Shown: piece by piece, positions 63,627 through 64,000 of the stretch
Layout: the number at the start of each line of letters is the position of its first letter
Numbering within the stretch: the first letter of the stretch is position 1
NCBI GenBank assembly: GCA_022376515.1
Contig: WTXI01000025.1
Location: forward strand, 1 to 64,000
Direction of reading: 5' to 3'
Source of the DNA: Lactifluus volemus
Lineage: Eukaryota; Basidiomycota; Agaricomycetes; Russulales; Russulaceae
Length of the DNA: 64,000 bases
Translations under genes and position numbers: made by a program
Notes under the pieces: generated by a model
What the model was told of the DNA's origin: nothing
Seen by the model: only the letters and a program-made list of their open reading frames with translations
Databases searched by the model: none

Positions 63627-64000
63627 ATGGCCAACGAAACTCAAGACAGTATCTCTATTGGAGATTATCTCCTCGAGAGGTTGTCTCAACTTGGTGCTCA
63701 GGCAAGGCCATCCCCATCTCATGTCTCCTCAGATATTAAAGTCGACCTCTAGTCGCTATTCGGTGTTCCCGGCGACTTCAATCTCGGTGTGTCTATTGAT
63801 TTGTTTTCCCTGAATATTACGTTGACCACTGCTCAGGATTCTTGGTATGTCTGATACTCTCTTATCATACCTTTCCTTAGTATCTTTTTAGGATCTTGTC
63901 GAAGACCACCCGAAGATCAATTGGGTTGGAAACTGGTACACGCTCATTGTTTATACCGCACCTAATGTGTTGACCCCTATTCCAGTAATGAACTGAATGC
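63627..64000 (+). CDS. Pyruvate decarboxylase, 5' part
   Basis: Thiamine-diphosphate enzyme converting pyruvate to acetaldehyde and CO2; the gene runs off the window. Exons: 63627-63701 (ISIGDYLLERLSQLGAQ), 63753-63786 (SLFGVPGDFNL), an 8-nt exon 63837-63844, 63892-63935 (DLVEDHPKINWVGN) and 63986 onward (CNELNA). Joined, they give FGVPGDFNLGFLDLVEDHPK and GNCNELNA, the N-terminal cofactor-contacting region with the catalytic Glu of the NELNA motif. The first intron starts GCAAGG and ends TAG, a GC-AG intron; the others are GT-AG. Introns are about 50 nt. The family call is firm although only about 60 residues are visible. Confidence 0.88.

Overview
The window is nuclear DNA of a filamentous basidiomycete, most likely a mushroom-forming agaricomycete. 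The evidence is multi-exon genes with 50-60 nt GT-AG introns and very small exons, closely packed divergent housekeeping genes, agaricomycete-type 7TM membrane proteins, a Ty3/gypsy element with one fused gag-pol ORF, and orthologues of Sen54, Rictor/Ste20/AVO3, uL22, Eaf7, Ufd2, mitochondrial bL35, PPWD1 and pyruvate decarboxylase. The species cannot be named from this sequence.

Layout. 1-3.4 kb is repeat-rich: a 3' LTR (101-583) with its polypurine tract, a cut host coding fragment, an orphan exon resembling dolichol kinase, a purine-rich tandem repeat and a TTAAG-dense AT-rich block. 3.4-15.0 kb is a tandem segmental duplication on the minus strand, offset about 6.04 kb. Each copy has one 7TM gene and two genes of the NAPE-PLD metallo-beta-lactamase family. 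15.2-39.5 kb is a housekeeping core: SEN54(+), a solitary 7TM gene(-), a TORC2 Rictor subunit(-), RPL17(+), a RasGEF(-), EAF7(+), UFD2(-), mitochondrial bL35(+) and a histidine phosphatase(-). 39.5-54.3 kb is a plus-strand tandem array of three 7TM units of about 2.97 kb. A solo LTR (44360-44843) and a full-length Ty3/gypsy element with visibly identical LTRs (45835-53022) have inserted into it. 54.6-64.0 kb carries an unknown coiled-coil-like gene, a hairpin locus, an AN1 zinc-finger protein with a C-terminal CaaX box, PPWD1, two tandem paralogues of an unrecognised family, and the 5' end of a pyruvate decarboxylase gene.

How the parts relate. The two clusters at 3.4-15.0 and 39.5-54.3 kb hold the same 7TM family in opposite orientations and bracket the housekeeping core as long inverted homologies. 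All five clustered 7TM copies keep a TATAAA box about 40 bp before the ATG. In the NAPE-PLD-like family most of the HxHxDH metal motif is coded by a 17-nt microexon. Two copies keep it and two have each lost one ligand. Co-duplication of a receptor-like 7TM gene with lipid-hydrolase-like genes is the best candidate here for an undescribed functional unit, but that link is inference. SEN54, bL35 and some duplicated copies show single-base frame changes, several at homopolymers, so assembly error must be separated from pseudogenisation.
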